From contig JAJYGK010000106.1 of assembly GCA_021790715.1 (NCBI GenBank), forward strand, positions 1 to 11,165: a stretch of DNA of 11,165 bases, written 5' to 3'. The notes under the pieces were generated by a model. It saw only the letters and a program-made list of their open reading frames with translations. It did no database searches and had not been told where the DNA came from. This stretch comes from Chloroflexota bacterium. Lineage in GTDB: Bacteria > Chloroflexota > Limnocylindria > Limnocylindrales > CSP1-4. This document shows positions 1 through 7,271 of the stretch, piece after piece (position 1 is the stretch's first letter; each line of letters starts with the position of its first letter). The position numbers and the translations under genes were made by a program.

Positions 1-161
1 GGGACAGCGTCTGTCGCTCGGCGCGCGAGGCGGCGCCGCCCGGCACCGCGCATGGCGCCCGCATTCCGGTGGACGCCTCCGCGACGGCGCCGGATGCCGG
101 TGCCCGGGTTCCGTGGGTCGTCTCGGGTTGCATCACGTGATCATGCTCCGAGTCGGTGTCC

Positions 162-189
162 GGTGACGCGCCCGGGTGGGCGCGTCACC
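162..189 (-). terminator. Perfect 12-bp hairpin downstream of the 12-TM gene
   Basis: GGTGACGCGCCC (162-173) and GGGCGCGTCACC (178-189) are exact reverse complements around a 4-base loop. The hairpin lies just beyond the stop codon of the minus-strand gene that ends at 208, where a terminator is expected. There is no T-tract on either side, so it may instead be an mRNA 3' stabiliser or an operator. The remainder of 1-207 shows no convincing gene. Confidence 0.5.
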
Positions 190-207
190 GTTCCGCGGCC
201 GCGGCTG

Positions 208-1677
208 CTACCGGCCGGTTCCCCCGGCGGCGTGCGGGTTCCCCTGGGCGACCGCACCGAGCATCCCGGCCCCGTGGAGCGCCCCGTACCAGAGCGTCGC
301 CAGCAGCGCGACGCCGACCACCAGGAGGCCCACTCCCGAGACGTCGTAGCCGGGCCCGTGGAGGGCCGGGTTGACGAACACGAAGATCATGCCACCCACG
401 AACGTGACGGTGGTGCCCACGATCGTGGCCCAGCCGATGGCCCCCTGGTAGCGCGGCAGGACGAAGCGCGCCACGACCAGCATGACGAGCACGAGGGCCG
501 GCATCAGGAAGAGCCCGAGGTCCTGGTGCAGCCAGGTGAAGACGGCGTCCTTGGCGGAGCCGGCGGCCGACGGGTCGCCTGCGCCGAAGTACGTCTCGTT
601 GAGCTCGATCGAGTACCCGGCGATGACCACCGTGGCGAAGAGGATCGCCCACGACCAGAGCGTCGCGAGCCGGACCGGGCCCGCCGCGAGCCCGCGCACG
701 CGGGCGTCGCCGGCCAGCACGGCCGCCAGCGTGATCAGGCCGCCCGTCATGATGAAGACGCCCGTCACGATGTCGTCACCGGCGATCCCGTTGGCGCCGC
801 CGGCGGACGTGAACAGGTTGGGCGGGCCCCAGCTCGTGAACGCCATGACGACGTACATGACGGTCATCAGCACGACGCCCACGCCGACCATGCCCAGGCC
901 GAACCGGGCGACCGTCCGGGCCCGCCCGCTCAGGGCGTGGTAGCCGAACTGGACGGCGGCGATCGACACCGAGAGGGCCATCACCGCGACGACCATGTCG
1001 TGCGAGTGGGAGCCGACGAGGTTGGCCTCGAAGTCGCTCACCTTGTCGCCGACCGCGGAGGCGTACGTCCCGATGATCGACGGGAAGTTGCCGAACTCGA
1101 GGATCCAGCCGGCGAGGTGGCCCATGACCGCGGCGACGAACATCGAGCCCGCGGCCAGGAACGCCGAGACGTAGGGGAGCGTCCGCGCGTTCGGGGCCCC
1201 GCTGCGCCACTCGCCGAGCATCCCGAGCAGCAGCACGATGCAGATCTCGTCGAGGGCGAAGAAACCGAAGATCTGCACCCACATCGCGATCTCGGCGCCC
1301 GGGACGCGGCGATCGAAGATCCCGCCCACGGCGGTCAGCACCGTCATGAAGAGGACGCCGCCCACGATCCACATCCGCGTGTGCATCGAGCGGAGCTGGA
1401 GCACGCCGCAGGTGAGGAGGGCGAGCAGGCCGACCATGCCGACGAGCAACCCGTGCAGGTACATGACATGCCAGTAGTCGATGTTCGCCGAGGCGGACGT
1501 CTCGCTGGCGAAGGGGTTCGAGACGAAGAGGCTGCCCAGCGAGAACAGCACCAGCCAGCCGATGACGAAGAAGACGAGGTGGCGCTGCGTCAGCCAGGGG
1601 AAGCGCGCGATCGGCGCGACGTCGTCGTACGACTCCTGGGTGGCGTCTGTCGGAGAACGACTCATGTGCGACTCCAT
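208..1677 (-). CDS. 12-TM membrane protein, heme-copper oxidase subunit I-like topology (family uncertain)
   Basis: The 489-residue product has about 12 hydrophobic helices (roughly 33-53, 70-95, 103-121, 133-155, 168-193, 226-248, 256-281, 302-322, 337-357, 384-406, 414-435, 446-466) and no signal peptide. Histidines sit at or near helix ends: H70/H75 (YWHVMYLHG), H187 (MGHLAGW), H224/H226 (GSHSHDM), H384 (TWLHQDLG). Twelve helices with helix-embedded His is the plan of heme-copper oxidase subunit I and NorB, and of the heme/copper protein NnrS. The usual HH pair and H-x3-Y of the CuB site are not evident, so oxidase activity cannot be claimed. A role in binding heme or metal in the membrane is an inference. 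ATG at 1677 has GAGG seven bases upstream; ATG at 1665 also has GGAG six bases upstream, so either may be used. The nearest upstream gene on this strand is the AI-2E transporter, 252 bases away, so separate transcription is plausible. Confidence 0.8.
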   Translation of the reverse strand: MESHMSRSPTDATQESYDDVAPIARFPWLTQRHLVFFVIGWLVLFSLGSLFVSNPFASETSASANIDYWHVMYLHGLLVGMVGLLALLTCGVLQLRSMHTRMWIVGGVLFMTVLTAVGGIFDRRVPGAEIAMWVQIFGFFALDEICIVLLLGMLGEWRSGAPNARTLPYVSAFLAAGSMFVAAVMGHLAGWILEFGNFPSIIGTYASAVGDKVSDFEANLVGSHSHDMVVAVMALSVSIAAVQFGYHALSGRARTVARFGLGMVGVGVVLMTVMYVVMAFTSWGPPNLFTSAGGANGIAGDDIVTGVFIMTGGLITLAAVLAGDARVRGLAAGPVRLATLWSWAILFATVVIAGYSIELNETYFGAGDPSAAGSAKDAVFTWLHQDLGLFLMPALVLVMLVVARFVLPRYQGAIGWATIVGTTVTFVGGMIFVFVNPALHGPGYDVSGVGLLVVGVALLATLWYGALHGAGMLGAVAQGNPHAAGGTGR

Positions 1678-1779
1678 TCGACTGCCTCAAACGTGCGCCC
1701 GAACCGGATTCAGCCCGGGCCGTCGCGTTTGCCCGTCTTCGAGACTGGTGCCATCGAGACTCCGGCGGTAGGGCCGGCG

Positions 1780-1797
1780 GGCCCGAGGGATCGGGCC
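1780..1797 (-). terminator. Short GC hairpin between the AI-2E and 12-TM genes
   Basis: GGCCCGA (1780-1786) pairs with TCGGGCC (1791-1797) around GGGA. It lies in the 252-base gap downstream of the AI-2E stop (1930) and upstream of the 12-TM start (1677). It could end AI-2E transcription. There is no T-tract, and such hairpins arise easily at this GC content. I see no convincing -35/-10 pair for the 12-TM gene in the rest of the gap. Confidence 0.25.
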
Positions 1798-1929
1798 GGC
1801 AGCCTGCGCGGCGGAGTGCCTGCGGCCTCTCGCGATGCGGTGCCTCTGCGGGTCCAGGGCGGGCTCGAGTGCCCGGGCGTTGCCAGCCCTGCCGAGCAGG
1901 CCGCGACTACCCGTCCGGGCAGGTGCGGT

Positions 1930-3000
1930 TCAGTCCCGTTGCGTCGGGGGCCGGTCGTCGCCGAGCAGGGGGCCGATCCAGCGTGCCGCCGGATCGGCGT
2001 CGACGAGGATCGCCTTGACGAGGAGCGTCAGCGGGATCGCGAGCAGGCCGCCGAGAGGGCCCATGACCACGGCCCAGAAGACCAGCGAGAGGAACGTGAC
2101 CGTCGCCGAGAGCCCGACCGCGTCGCCCACGACCTTCGGCTGGATGAGCGACTGGATCACGAAGTTCGCCACCGAGTAGGCGACGAGCACGGCCAGCATC
2201 GGGCCGACGCCGCCGTCGAGCAGGGCGACGAGCGCGGGCGGCAGCACGCCGAGCACGAACCCGACGTTCGGGATGTAGTTGGTGACGAAGGAAAGCAGGC
2301 CCCACACCACCGGGAGCGGCACGCCGAGCCAGTAGAGGACGACGACGTCGACGGCTGCCACGATGAGCCCGAAGACGGTCGACACGACGACGTAGCGGCG
2401 CGTGCGGGCGACGAAGGTGTCGAGCGCATCCCGCAGGTCCGGGCTCACGCTGGTGGCGGCGATCCGGCGGGTCACGTGCGAGGCGTCGAGGCCCAGGAAC
2501 AGGACGAGCACGACGACGAGAAGCAGTGCGGAGACGACGCTGGTGGCCCCGCCGAGGACGGGGCGGAGGCCACTGGCCAGGCTTGGCAGGTCGATGCCGG
2601 CGATCGCCGTGGTGATCTCGCCCCGCGTCACGCCGAGTGGCTCCAGGATGCCGAGCAGCTGCCCGACGAGATCTCGGAACTGCGACGAGTACCGCGGCAG
2701 CAGGAGGCCCAGCTGGACGGCCGAGAACGCGAGCGCCGCGACGAGGGCGACCAGGGCCGCGTAGGCCGCCACCAGGAGCGCGGCGACCGCCAGCCACGAC
2801 GGCGCGCCCCGGCGCTGCATGGTGGTCCGGATCGGATCGAGCGTGAGCACCAGGACGAGAGCCAGGATCGAGGGTCCGACGATGCCCCGGAGCTCGCCGA
2901 CACCGGCGAGCACCACCGCGATCGCCGCGAGGCCGAGCAGCGCGACGACGGGACGGGGCAGGAACCGCTCGTCTGGCGACGGCGTCCGCACGGCCTTCAC
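1930..3000 (-). CDS. AI-2E family transporter (PerM/TqsA-like permease)
   Basis: The 356-residue polytopic membrane protein has the architecture of the AI-2 exporter superfamily. Two N-terminal helix pairs (about 16-55 and 68-100) are followed by an amphipathic soluble stretch (about 101-150), then the conserved C-terminal membrane block. Family hallmarks are visible: NYIPNVGFVLGVLPPA (241-256), IQPKVVGDAVGLS (286-298) and GPLGGLLAIPLTLLVKAIL (314-332). Characterised members export autoinducer-2 or act as Na+/H+ or other small-molecule antiporters, so the substrate cannot be read from sequence. Length matches the usual 340-380 residues. The chosen start is GTG at 3000 (MKAVRTPS). A GAGG lies only two bases upstream of it, which is close, so the internal GTG three codons on is an alternative. 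It is divergent from tatA and on the same strand as the 12-TM gene, 252 bases upstream of it. Confidence 0.92.
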   Translation of the reverse strand: MKAVRTPSPDERFLPRPVVALLGLAAIAVVLAGVGELRGIVGPSILALVLVLTLDPIRTTMQRRGAPSWLAVAALLVAAYAALVALVAALAFSAVQLGLLLPRYSSQFRDLVGQLLGILEPLGVTRGEITTAIAGIDLPSLASGLRPVLGGATSVVSALLLVVVLVLFLGLDASHVTRRIAATSVSPDLRDALDTFVARTRRYVVVSTVFGLIVAAVDVVVLYWLGVPLPVVWGLLSFVTNYIPNVGFVLGVLPPALVALLDGGVGPMLAVLVAYSVANFVIQSLIQPKVVGDAVGLSATVTFLSLVFWAVVMGPLGGLLAIPLTLLVKAILVDADPAARWIGPLLGDDRPPTQRD

Positions 3001-3305
3001 CGCCTCGCGCCCCCGGCGCGCCGCCGACGATGCGCGCGGCGATGCGGGGCGCCGCTTGCGCTCCGAGCCGCGACCGCGCGACCCGGACGGGGGCCGTCAC
3101 GGCAGACGGCGAACCGCAGATGCCCGATGCCAGCCGGAACCGCGGCCATGGCCTCCCTCCCGAGTCGGCCTCCCATGCCGGGTCCGAGTGTAGGGCGCGC
3201 GGGCCGCGCGATCCAGAAGCCGGCGAGGGCCGGCGTTCGCGATGCGTGCTAGGCTCCGCGCTCTGGCGTCATCACGACTGACGTCATGCACAAGGGGTCA
3301 GGACC
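3001..3305. other. Divergent intergenic region, AI-2E / tatA
   Basis: The 305 bases separate the minus-strand AI-2E start from the plus-strand tatA start. I see no supported gene here; short frames on both strands are arginine-rich composition artefacts. The region should hold promoters for both genes. A possible tatA -10 is listed separately. Two copies of GCCGGC lie around 3221-3236 but form no larger structure. Confidence 0.6.
3247..3255 (+). promoter_or_regulatory. Possible extended -10 element for tatA
   Basis: TGCTAGGCT fits an extended TG-n-TAnnnT -10 element common in high-GC actinobacterial promoters and lies about 50 bases before the tatA ATG. No good -35 hexamer is seen 16-18 bases upstream, so this is a weak call. 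Confidence 0.3.
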
Positions 3306-3659
3306 ATGTTCGGTCTAGAGCCGTGGCACATCGCGCTGGTGCTCGTGGCGGTCCTCGTCATCTTCGGTCCGAAGCGGCTCCCGGAGATCGGCAAGAACCT
3401 CGGCGAATCCATCCGCGAGTTTCGCAAGGCGACGACCGAGTTCAGTGAGTCGGTGAAGGCCGGCGTGACCGAGCCGGTGCCGCTGGCGACGCAGAGCGGG
3501 CAGGCCGCGGCGGCCGCCCCGCAGGCCGCCGTGCAGCAGGCCGCGACTTCTGCGCCGCAGGCCGCCGTGCAGCAGGCAGTGCCGGACGCCTCCGCGGGCG
3601 CGCCGGCGTCCGCTCCGACGGACCCGACGACACCCGCGCAGCCCGGTCCCACCGCCTGA
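3306..3659 (+). CDS. tatA: Sec-independent protein translocase TatA/E family
   Basis: The 117-residue protein has the compact TatA plan. A short N-terminal membrane helix (about 7-20) is followed by the hinge FGPKRLPEIG (20-29) and an amphipathic helix NLGESIREFRKATTEF (31-46), then a long low-complexity Ala/Pro/Gln tail. TatA oligomers form the passage of the twin-arginine pathway for folded proteins across the cytoplasmic membrane, working with TatC, which is not in this window. The tail holds two copies of a 12-residue repeat (71-94) and extends the protein beyond the 60-90 residues of minimal TatA. AAGGGG at 3292-3297 gives a good ribosome binding site eight bases before the ATG. Ech-type hydrogenases are not Tat substrates, so the neighbourhood with ech is probably not functional. 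Confidence 0.93.
   Translation: MFGLEPWHIALVLVAVLVIFGPKRLPEIGKNLGESIREFRKATTEFSESVKAGVTEPVPLATQSGQAAAAAPQAAVQQAATSAPQAAVQQAVPDASAGAPASAPTDPTTPAQPGPTA
3516..3587 (+). repeat. In-frame 36-bp duplication in the TatA tail
   Basis: Two 36-base units (3516-3551, 3552-3587) encode APQAAVQQAATS and APQAAVQQAVPD. The match is strong at DNA level over the first 24 or so bases and decays at the end of the unit. This is typical of length variation in the disordered TatA C-terminus. Confidence 0.8.
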
Positions 3660-3690
3660 TCGGCGCGCCGGGGCCGCGGCTCGACGGCCG

Positions 3691-3756
3691 GCGCCCCGAC
3701 CCGCGGCCCGATCCTCGCGCCCCGACCCGCGGCCCGATCCTCGCGCCCCGACCCGC
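3691..3756. repeat. 26-bp tandem repeat, about 2.5 copies
   Basis: Unit 1 (3691-3716) and unit 2 (3717-3742) are identical over 26 bases. They start GCGCCCCGACCCGCGG and end CCCGATCCTC. A third partial copy matches for 14 bases (3743-3756) before diverging. The array lies between tatA and the response regulator. Confidence 0.9.
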
Positions 3757-3808
3757 CCGCGACCGCGCCCGCGTTCCAGGTGGCCCGGTCCGAACCGCCC
3801 CTCTCCGG

Positions 3809-3874
3809 GGATCGGATCGGCCACGTCTCCGGCGCGAACCGCCGTCCAGGTCACGCGATACAACGATCCGATCC
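3809..3874. promoter_or_regulatory. 11-bp inverted repeat, candidate operator
   Basis: GGATCGGATCG (3809-3819) and its exact complement CGATCCGATCC (3864-3874) flank 44 bases upstream of the response regulator. A looped or paired binding site is possible. The same 11-mer also occurs at 2829-2839 inside the AI-2E coding region, which weakens the claim. Confidence 0.3.
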
Positions 3875-3996
3875 GCCTCCCGGCACGTGCCCTGTCGGAG
3901 TCGCTCCCGCGCCCTCCGCGCGCATAGCCTCCTCGTGGCCCCGGGGGCCATGAGGCGCCCGCGAGACACGGCGCGCCGCGGAGGCAGACGGACACG

Positions 3997-4386
3997 ATGG
4001 CGAGGATCCTGCTCGTCGACGACGACGTCGACGAGGTCGCGCGGAACGCGGCCACCCTCGAGGCGGCCGGGCACGAGGTGGCGGTTGCACGGACGACCGC
4101 GGACGCGAGCCGCGCCGTCCGCGCACGGGTGCCCGACCTGGTCGTGCTCGAGGCGATGCTCGACGGCGCCGCCGCCGGCTTCGGCCTGGCCCGATCGCTG
4201 GCCCGCGAGCACCCCGGCATGCCGCTCGTCATGCTGACCTGCGCGGACGAGCACCTGAGCGACGCGGAGCTGGCTCGCCAGGACCGCGACGGCGGCTGGC
4301 TCCCGGTGGCGCGCTACCTGCAGAAACCCGTCATGCCCGAGGTGCTGGCGTACGAGATCGGGCATCTGCTCGAGGCGGCCGCATGA
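3997..4386 (+). CDS. Single-domain response regulator (receiver) with Asp-to-Glu phospho-site
   Basis: The 129-residue protein is a CheY-like receiver domain with no output domain. The N-terminal acidic pocket is present (ILLVDDD, D8-D10), as are the conserved Thr (LVMLTC, T81) and Lys of the cis-Pro motif (YLQKPV, K110-P111). The phospho-acceptor position, which in the family reads PDLVxLDxMLPG, is PDLVVLEAMLDG here, so the aspartate is replaced by E52. Glu at this site often mimics the phosphorylated state or abolishes phosphorylation, so the protein may act constitutively or by binding partners. GGAGG at 3980-3984 lies 12 bases before the ATG. The gene ends 46 bases before echA on the same strand, suggesting co-transcription with the hydrogenase. 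No histidine kinase is in the window. Confidence 0.9.
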   Translation: MARILLVDDDVDEVARNAATLEAAGHEVAVARTTADASRAVRARVPDLVVLEAMLDGAAAGFGLARSLAREHPGMPLVMLTCADEHLSDAELARQDRDGGWLPVARYLQKPVMPEVLAYEIGHLLEAAA

Positions 4387-4432
4387 CCGGGAGCGCCGCG
4401 CCGACACACCGAGCCGGCGCGCGCGGCGCGCC

Positions 4433-6415
4433 GTGAGCGTGCCGGGCGCCATGGCAGCGGCGACGGCCGGGCCGGGCTCGCTGCTGCCGGCGCTGACCGT
4501 CTTCCTGGTCGCGTTCCCCCTGCTGGCCGGCGTCGTCCTGCTCTTCACGACCGCCCCGTCGGTGCGCAACGTCATCGTCGTCGGCGCGTCGACGGTCGTC
4601 GCGCTGGCGTCGGTGGCGGCCGCGGTCGCCTTCGGCAACGGCGCCGACGTCTTCTACGGGCTGCCCGGCGATGCGTCCCCGCAGACGGCGATCTTCATCG
4701 CCGAGGTCGCGATCGCGCTGTTCGTCATCGGGATCGGCCTGCACTACCGCCGGTTCCTCGCGCCGGCGCTCGCCCTCGCCCAGCTCGCGATCGCGATCTG
4801 GCTGCAGGTGGGCGGCCACGAGCCGGCTCCGGATCCGTCGCGACTCTTCTGGTTCGACCGGCTCGCGATGGTGCTCGTGCTGATCGTGGGCATCATCGGG
4901 CCGCTCATCTGCATCCACGCGCTCGGCTACATGCGCGACTACCAGCGGTCGTATCCGCTGATCCGCGGCCGCCGGACGGCGTTCTTCTTCCTGCTCTTCC
5001 TGTTCCTCTCCTCGATGTTCGGGCTCGTGCTCTCCAACGACCTGCCGCTCATGCTCGTCTTCTGGGAGATCACGACGCTCTGCTCGTTCCTCCTGATCGG
5101 CTACACCCGGACACCCGAGACGATCGGGTACGCCTTCCGCGCGCTGAACATGAACCTGCTCGGCGGGCTGGGCTTCTCGATCGCGATCGTGCTGCTGTCC
5201 GGCCGGCCAGGCGGGCTCGACCTCGCGCGGCTCACGGCGCAGCCGGCGGGCGCCGTCCTCCTGCCCGCGATCGCGCTGCTCGCCCTCGCCGGACTGACGA
5301 AGAGCGCCCAGATGCCGTTCTCGTCGTGGCTCATCGGCGCGATGTACGCCCCGACCCCCACGTCGGCGCTGCTGCACTCGAGCACGATGGTGAAGGCCGG
5401 CGTCTTCCTGCTTCTCCGGCTGGCGCCCGCGATGGCCGGCACGGAGGTCGGCACGCTGGTGGCCTTCGTCGGGCTGCTGACGTTCCTCTTCGTCTCGCTC
5501 GTCGCCGTCACCGAGCAGAACACGAAGAAGGTGCTGGCGTACTCGACGATCGCCAACCTCGGCCTGATCGCCGGCTGCGCCGGGATCGCGACGCCGCAGA
5601 CCGTCTGGGTCGGCGTCATGATCGTGGTCTTCCACGCCGTCGCGAAGAGCCTCCTGTTCCTCGTCGTGGGCACGCTCGAGAACCGGCTCTACACGAAGGA
5701 CATGGAGCACTTCGACGGGCTGCTGTCCCGCATGCGGCGCGTCAGCATCCTCGCCCTGACGGGGATCGCCGGGATGTTCGTCGCCCCCTTCGGGATCGTC
5801 ATCGCGAAGTGGAGCGCGATCCGCGCGTTCATCGAGGTGCCCGGCTGGGAGGGCGCGGCGTGCCTGCTGATCATGGCGTTCGGCAGCGCGCTCACGATCT
5901 TCTACTGGGGCAAGATGCTGCTGAAGGTCCTCTCCACCCGCGCCGTCGATCCCGGGGAGCGGGCGCTCGAGGAGCGCGTCAGCGGCTTCGAGTGGTTCTC
6001 CGAGACCGCCCATGCCGCCGGCGTCGTCGGCGTGGCCGCGCTGGTCGGGGTGATCTCCGAGCGGGTCGTCGGGCCGTACGCGCTCGGCGCGTTCCACGCG
6101 GCGCCGCGCACGTTCCTGGACGTCTCGCCCGCGATGCTCGTGGTGCTCCTGGCCTCCGTGCTGTTCCTGCCGGCGCTCGGCTTCTGGGCCTGGCGGCGCC
6201 GCGACTACGACCAGGCCGACTTCTACGCGAGCGGGCGGCAGGCGGGCGCGGACCGCGTCGTGGGCGCGGCCCTCGGGGGCACGCGCGAGATCACGCTGCG
6301 CAACTACTACCTGGAGGGCGTCGTCGACGGCGGGCTCGTCTTCCGCGTCGGAACCGCCGTGTGCGCCCTCGTCCTGGCGGCGATGGTCGTCGTCCCCGCC
6401 GTGGTGCGCGCATGA
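4433..6415 (+). CDS. echA: Ech hydrogenase membrane subunit EchA (NuoL/HyfB-like antiporter subunit)
   Basis: The 660-residue polytopic protein belongs to the Mrp/complex I proton-antiporter family. Key charged residues sit in the expected order: E212 in FWEITTLCSFLLIGYTR (TM5-type Glu), K290 in GLTKSAQMPFSSWL (TM7-type Lys), H315 and K321 in LLHSSTMVKAG, K365/K366, H401 and K405 in FHAVAKSLLFL, and K459 in FGIVIAKWSAIRAF (TM12-type). In Ech, Hyf and CooMKLXUH complexes this subunit carries the ion-translocating half-channels. The final 60 residues hold a cytoplasmic loop and one more helix (about 638-657). Length is close to typical EchA. No strong ribosome binding site precedes GTG 4433; ATG 4451 (residue 7) is an equally possible start. 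Its stop overlaps the echB start by four bases (ATGA), showing translational coupling. Confidence 0.93.
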   Translation: MSVPGAMAAATAGPGSLLPALTVFLVAFPLLAGVVLLFTTAPSVRNVIVVGASTVVALASVAAAVAFGNGADVFYGLPGDASPQTAIFIAEVAIALFVIGIGLHYRRFLAPALALAQLAIAIWLQVGGHEPAPDPSRLFWFDRLAMVLVLIVGIIGPLICIHALGYMRDYQRSYPLIRGRRTAFFFLLFLFLSSMFGLVLSNDLPLMLVFWEITTLCSFLLIGYTRTPETIGYAFRALNMNLLGGLGFSIAIVLLSGRPGGLDLARLTAQPAGAVLLPAIALLALAGLTKSAQMPFSSWLIGAMYAPTPTSALLHSSTMVKAGVFLLLRLAPAMAGTEVGTLVAFVGLLTFLFVSLVAVTEQNTKKVLAYSTIANLGLIAGCAGIATPQTVWVGVMIVVFHAVAKSLLFLVVGTLENRLYTKDMEHFDGLLSRMRRVSILALTGIAGMFVAPFGIVIAKWSAIRAFIEVPGWEGAACLLIMAFGSALTIFYWGKMLLKVLSTRAVDPGERALEERVSGFEWFSETAHAAGVVGVAALVGVISERVVGPYALGAFHAAPRTFLDVSPAMLVVLLASVLFLPALGFWAWRRRDYDQADFYASGRQAGADRVVGAALGGTREITLRNYYLEGVVDGGLVFRVGTAVCALVLAAMVVVPAVVRA

Positions 6416-7266
6416 GCGGCCTCGCGGGTGCAGTCCTCTTCGTGGTCCTCGCGCCGGTCGCGGGCGGCCTGCTCGTCGGGGCGGACCGCGTGGTCACGGC
6501 CCGCATGCAGGGCCGCGTGGGCCCGCCGCTCCTCCAGCCGTTCTACGACGTGGGCAAGCTGCTCGAGAAGGAGGCCCGGCAGGTCAACCCCGTCGCCGAG
6601 CCGCTGCTGCTGGGCCACCTGGCCTTCATGGCGCTGACCGGCGCGCTGGTCCTGGGCGGCGTCGACCTGCTGTTCACGGTCTTCGTCTTCGCGCTGGCGG
6701 CGCTGTGCCTCGTCCTCGCGGCCGGCTCCGTCGCGTCGCCCTTCAGCCACGCCGGGGCGGAGCGCGAGCTCATCGTCCTGCTCGCCACCGAGCCGTTCTT
6801 CATCCTCATGCTCGCCGCCGTCTGCAAGGTGACCGGGGCAAGCACGTTCGCGGGCGTCCTGGCCTCGCCCGTGGCCGTCGCCGAGGAGCTGCCGGGGGTG
6901 CTGCTGGCGTTCCTGTTCGTGGCGACCGTCAAGCTCCGCAAGTCGCCCTTCGACATCGCCGCCTCGCACCACCCCCACCAGGAGCTCGTCAGCGGGCTCA
7001 CCTCCGACATGTCGGGACGGCTGCTCGCGTACGTGCACCTTGCCCACTGGTACGAGACCGCGCTGCTGGCCGTCTTCGTGGTGCTCTTCTTCAACCGGAG
7101 CGTGCCGCTCGGGCTGGCCGTCTTCCTCCTCGCGTACGCCGTCGAGATCCTCGTCGACAACTCCACGTCGCGGGCCAAGTGGGAGCTCGTCCTGCGCTCG
7201 TCGTGGGCCGTGACGCTCCTCTTCTCCGGCGGCAACGTGCTGGCCGTCTTCCTCCTGGGCAGGTGA
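6412..7266 (+). CDS. echB: Ech hydrogenase membrane subunit EchB (NuoH/HyfC-like)
   Basis: The 284-residue membrane protein is homologous to complex I NuoH. Conserved blocks are RMQGRVGPPLLQPFYDVGKL (31-50), SPFSHAGAERELIVLLATEP (109-128), KSPFDIAASHHPHQELVSG (177-195) and the C-terminal EILVDNSTSRAKWELVL stretch (245-261). About eight helices are visible. In group 4 hydrogenases this subunit anchors the peripheral hydrogenase arm and links its chemistry to ion pumping. The start ATG overlaps the echA stop (ATGA, 6412-6415), and the stop codon overlaps a possible GTG start of the next gene. Confidence 0.94.
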   Translation: MSGLAGAVLFVVLAPVAGGLLVGADRVVTARMQGRVGPPLLQPFYDVGKLLEKEARQVNPVAEPLLLGHLAFMALTGALVLGGVDLLFTVFVFALAALCLVLAAGSVASPFSHAGAERELIVLLATEPFFILMLAAVCKVTGASTFAGVLASPVAVAEELPGVLLAFLFVATVKLRKSPFDIAASHHPHQELVSGLTSDMSGRLLAYVHLAHWYETALLAVFVVLFFNRSVPLGLAVFLLAYAVEILVDNSTSRAKWELVLRSSWAVTLLFSGGNVLAVFLLGR

Positions 7267-7271
7267 GGTCC

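Larger units (their letters stand above)
3660..3996. other. Intergenic region upstream of the response regulator and ech cluster
   Basis: The 337 bases hold no gene that I can support. They contain a 26-bp tandem repeat (3691-3756), an 11-bp inverted repeat (3809-3819 / 3864-3874), and the direct repeat CGAACCGCC at 3791-3799 and 3835-3843, two copies 44 bases apart. TAGCCT at 3925-3930 fits a TAnnnT -10 but has no clear -35 partner. The promoter for the downstream cluster should be here. GC-rich hairpin potential just after the tatA stop (3662-3694) could end tatA transcription but lacks a T-tract. Confidence 0.6.

Noticed and set aside
52..3252. Plus-strand open frame of 1066 codons
   Set aside because: It lies antisense to the 12-TM and AI-2E genes. 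Its translation is a monotone mix of Arg, Glu, Asp, His and Gln without domains, as expected for the reverse frame of GC-rich membrane protein genes.
3691..3756. CRISPR-like array
   Set aside because: The units are directly adjacent with no spacers and only about 2.5 copies, so this is a simple tandem repeat.
3315..4638. Minus-strand frames across tatA, the repeat region and the response regulator
   Set aside because: They are Arg/Ala/Gly-rich low-complexity translations overlapping clear plus-strand genes, with no supporting ribosome binding site or domain.
4331..6097. Minus-strand open frame of 588 codons
   Set aside because: It is antisense to echA, with a charged low-complexity translation and no motif; echA itself shows clear family residues.
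5326..7266. Plus-strand frame of 646 codons starting inside echA
   Set aside because: Only the last 284 residues (from ATG 6412) form a NuoH-like protein. The upstream part is an out-of-frame Arg-rich reading of echA, so the true gene starts at 6412 and there is no fusion.
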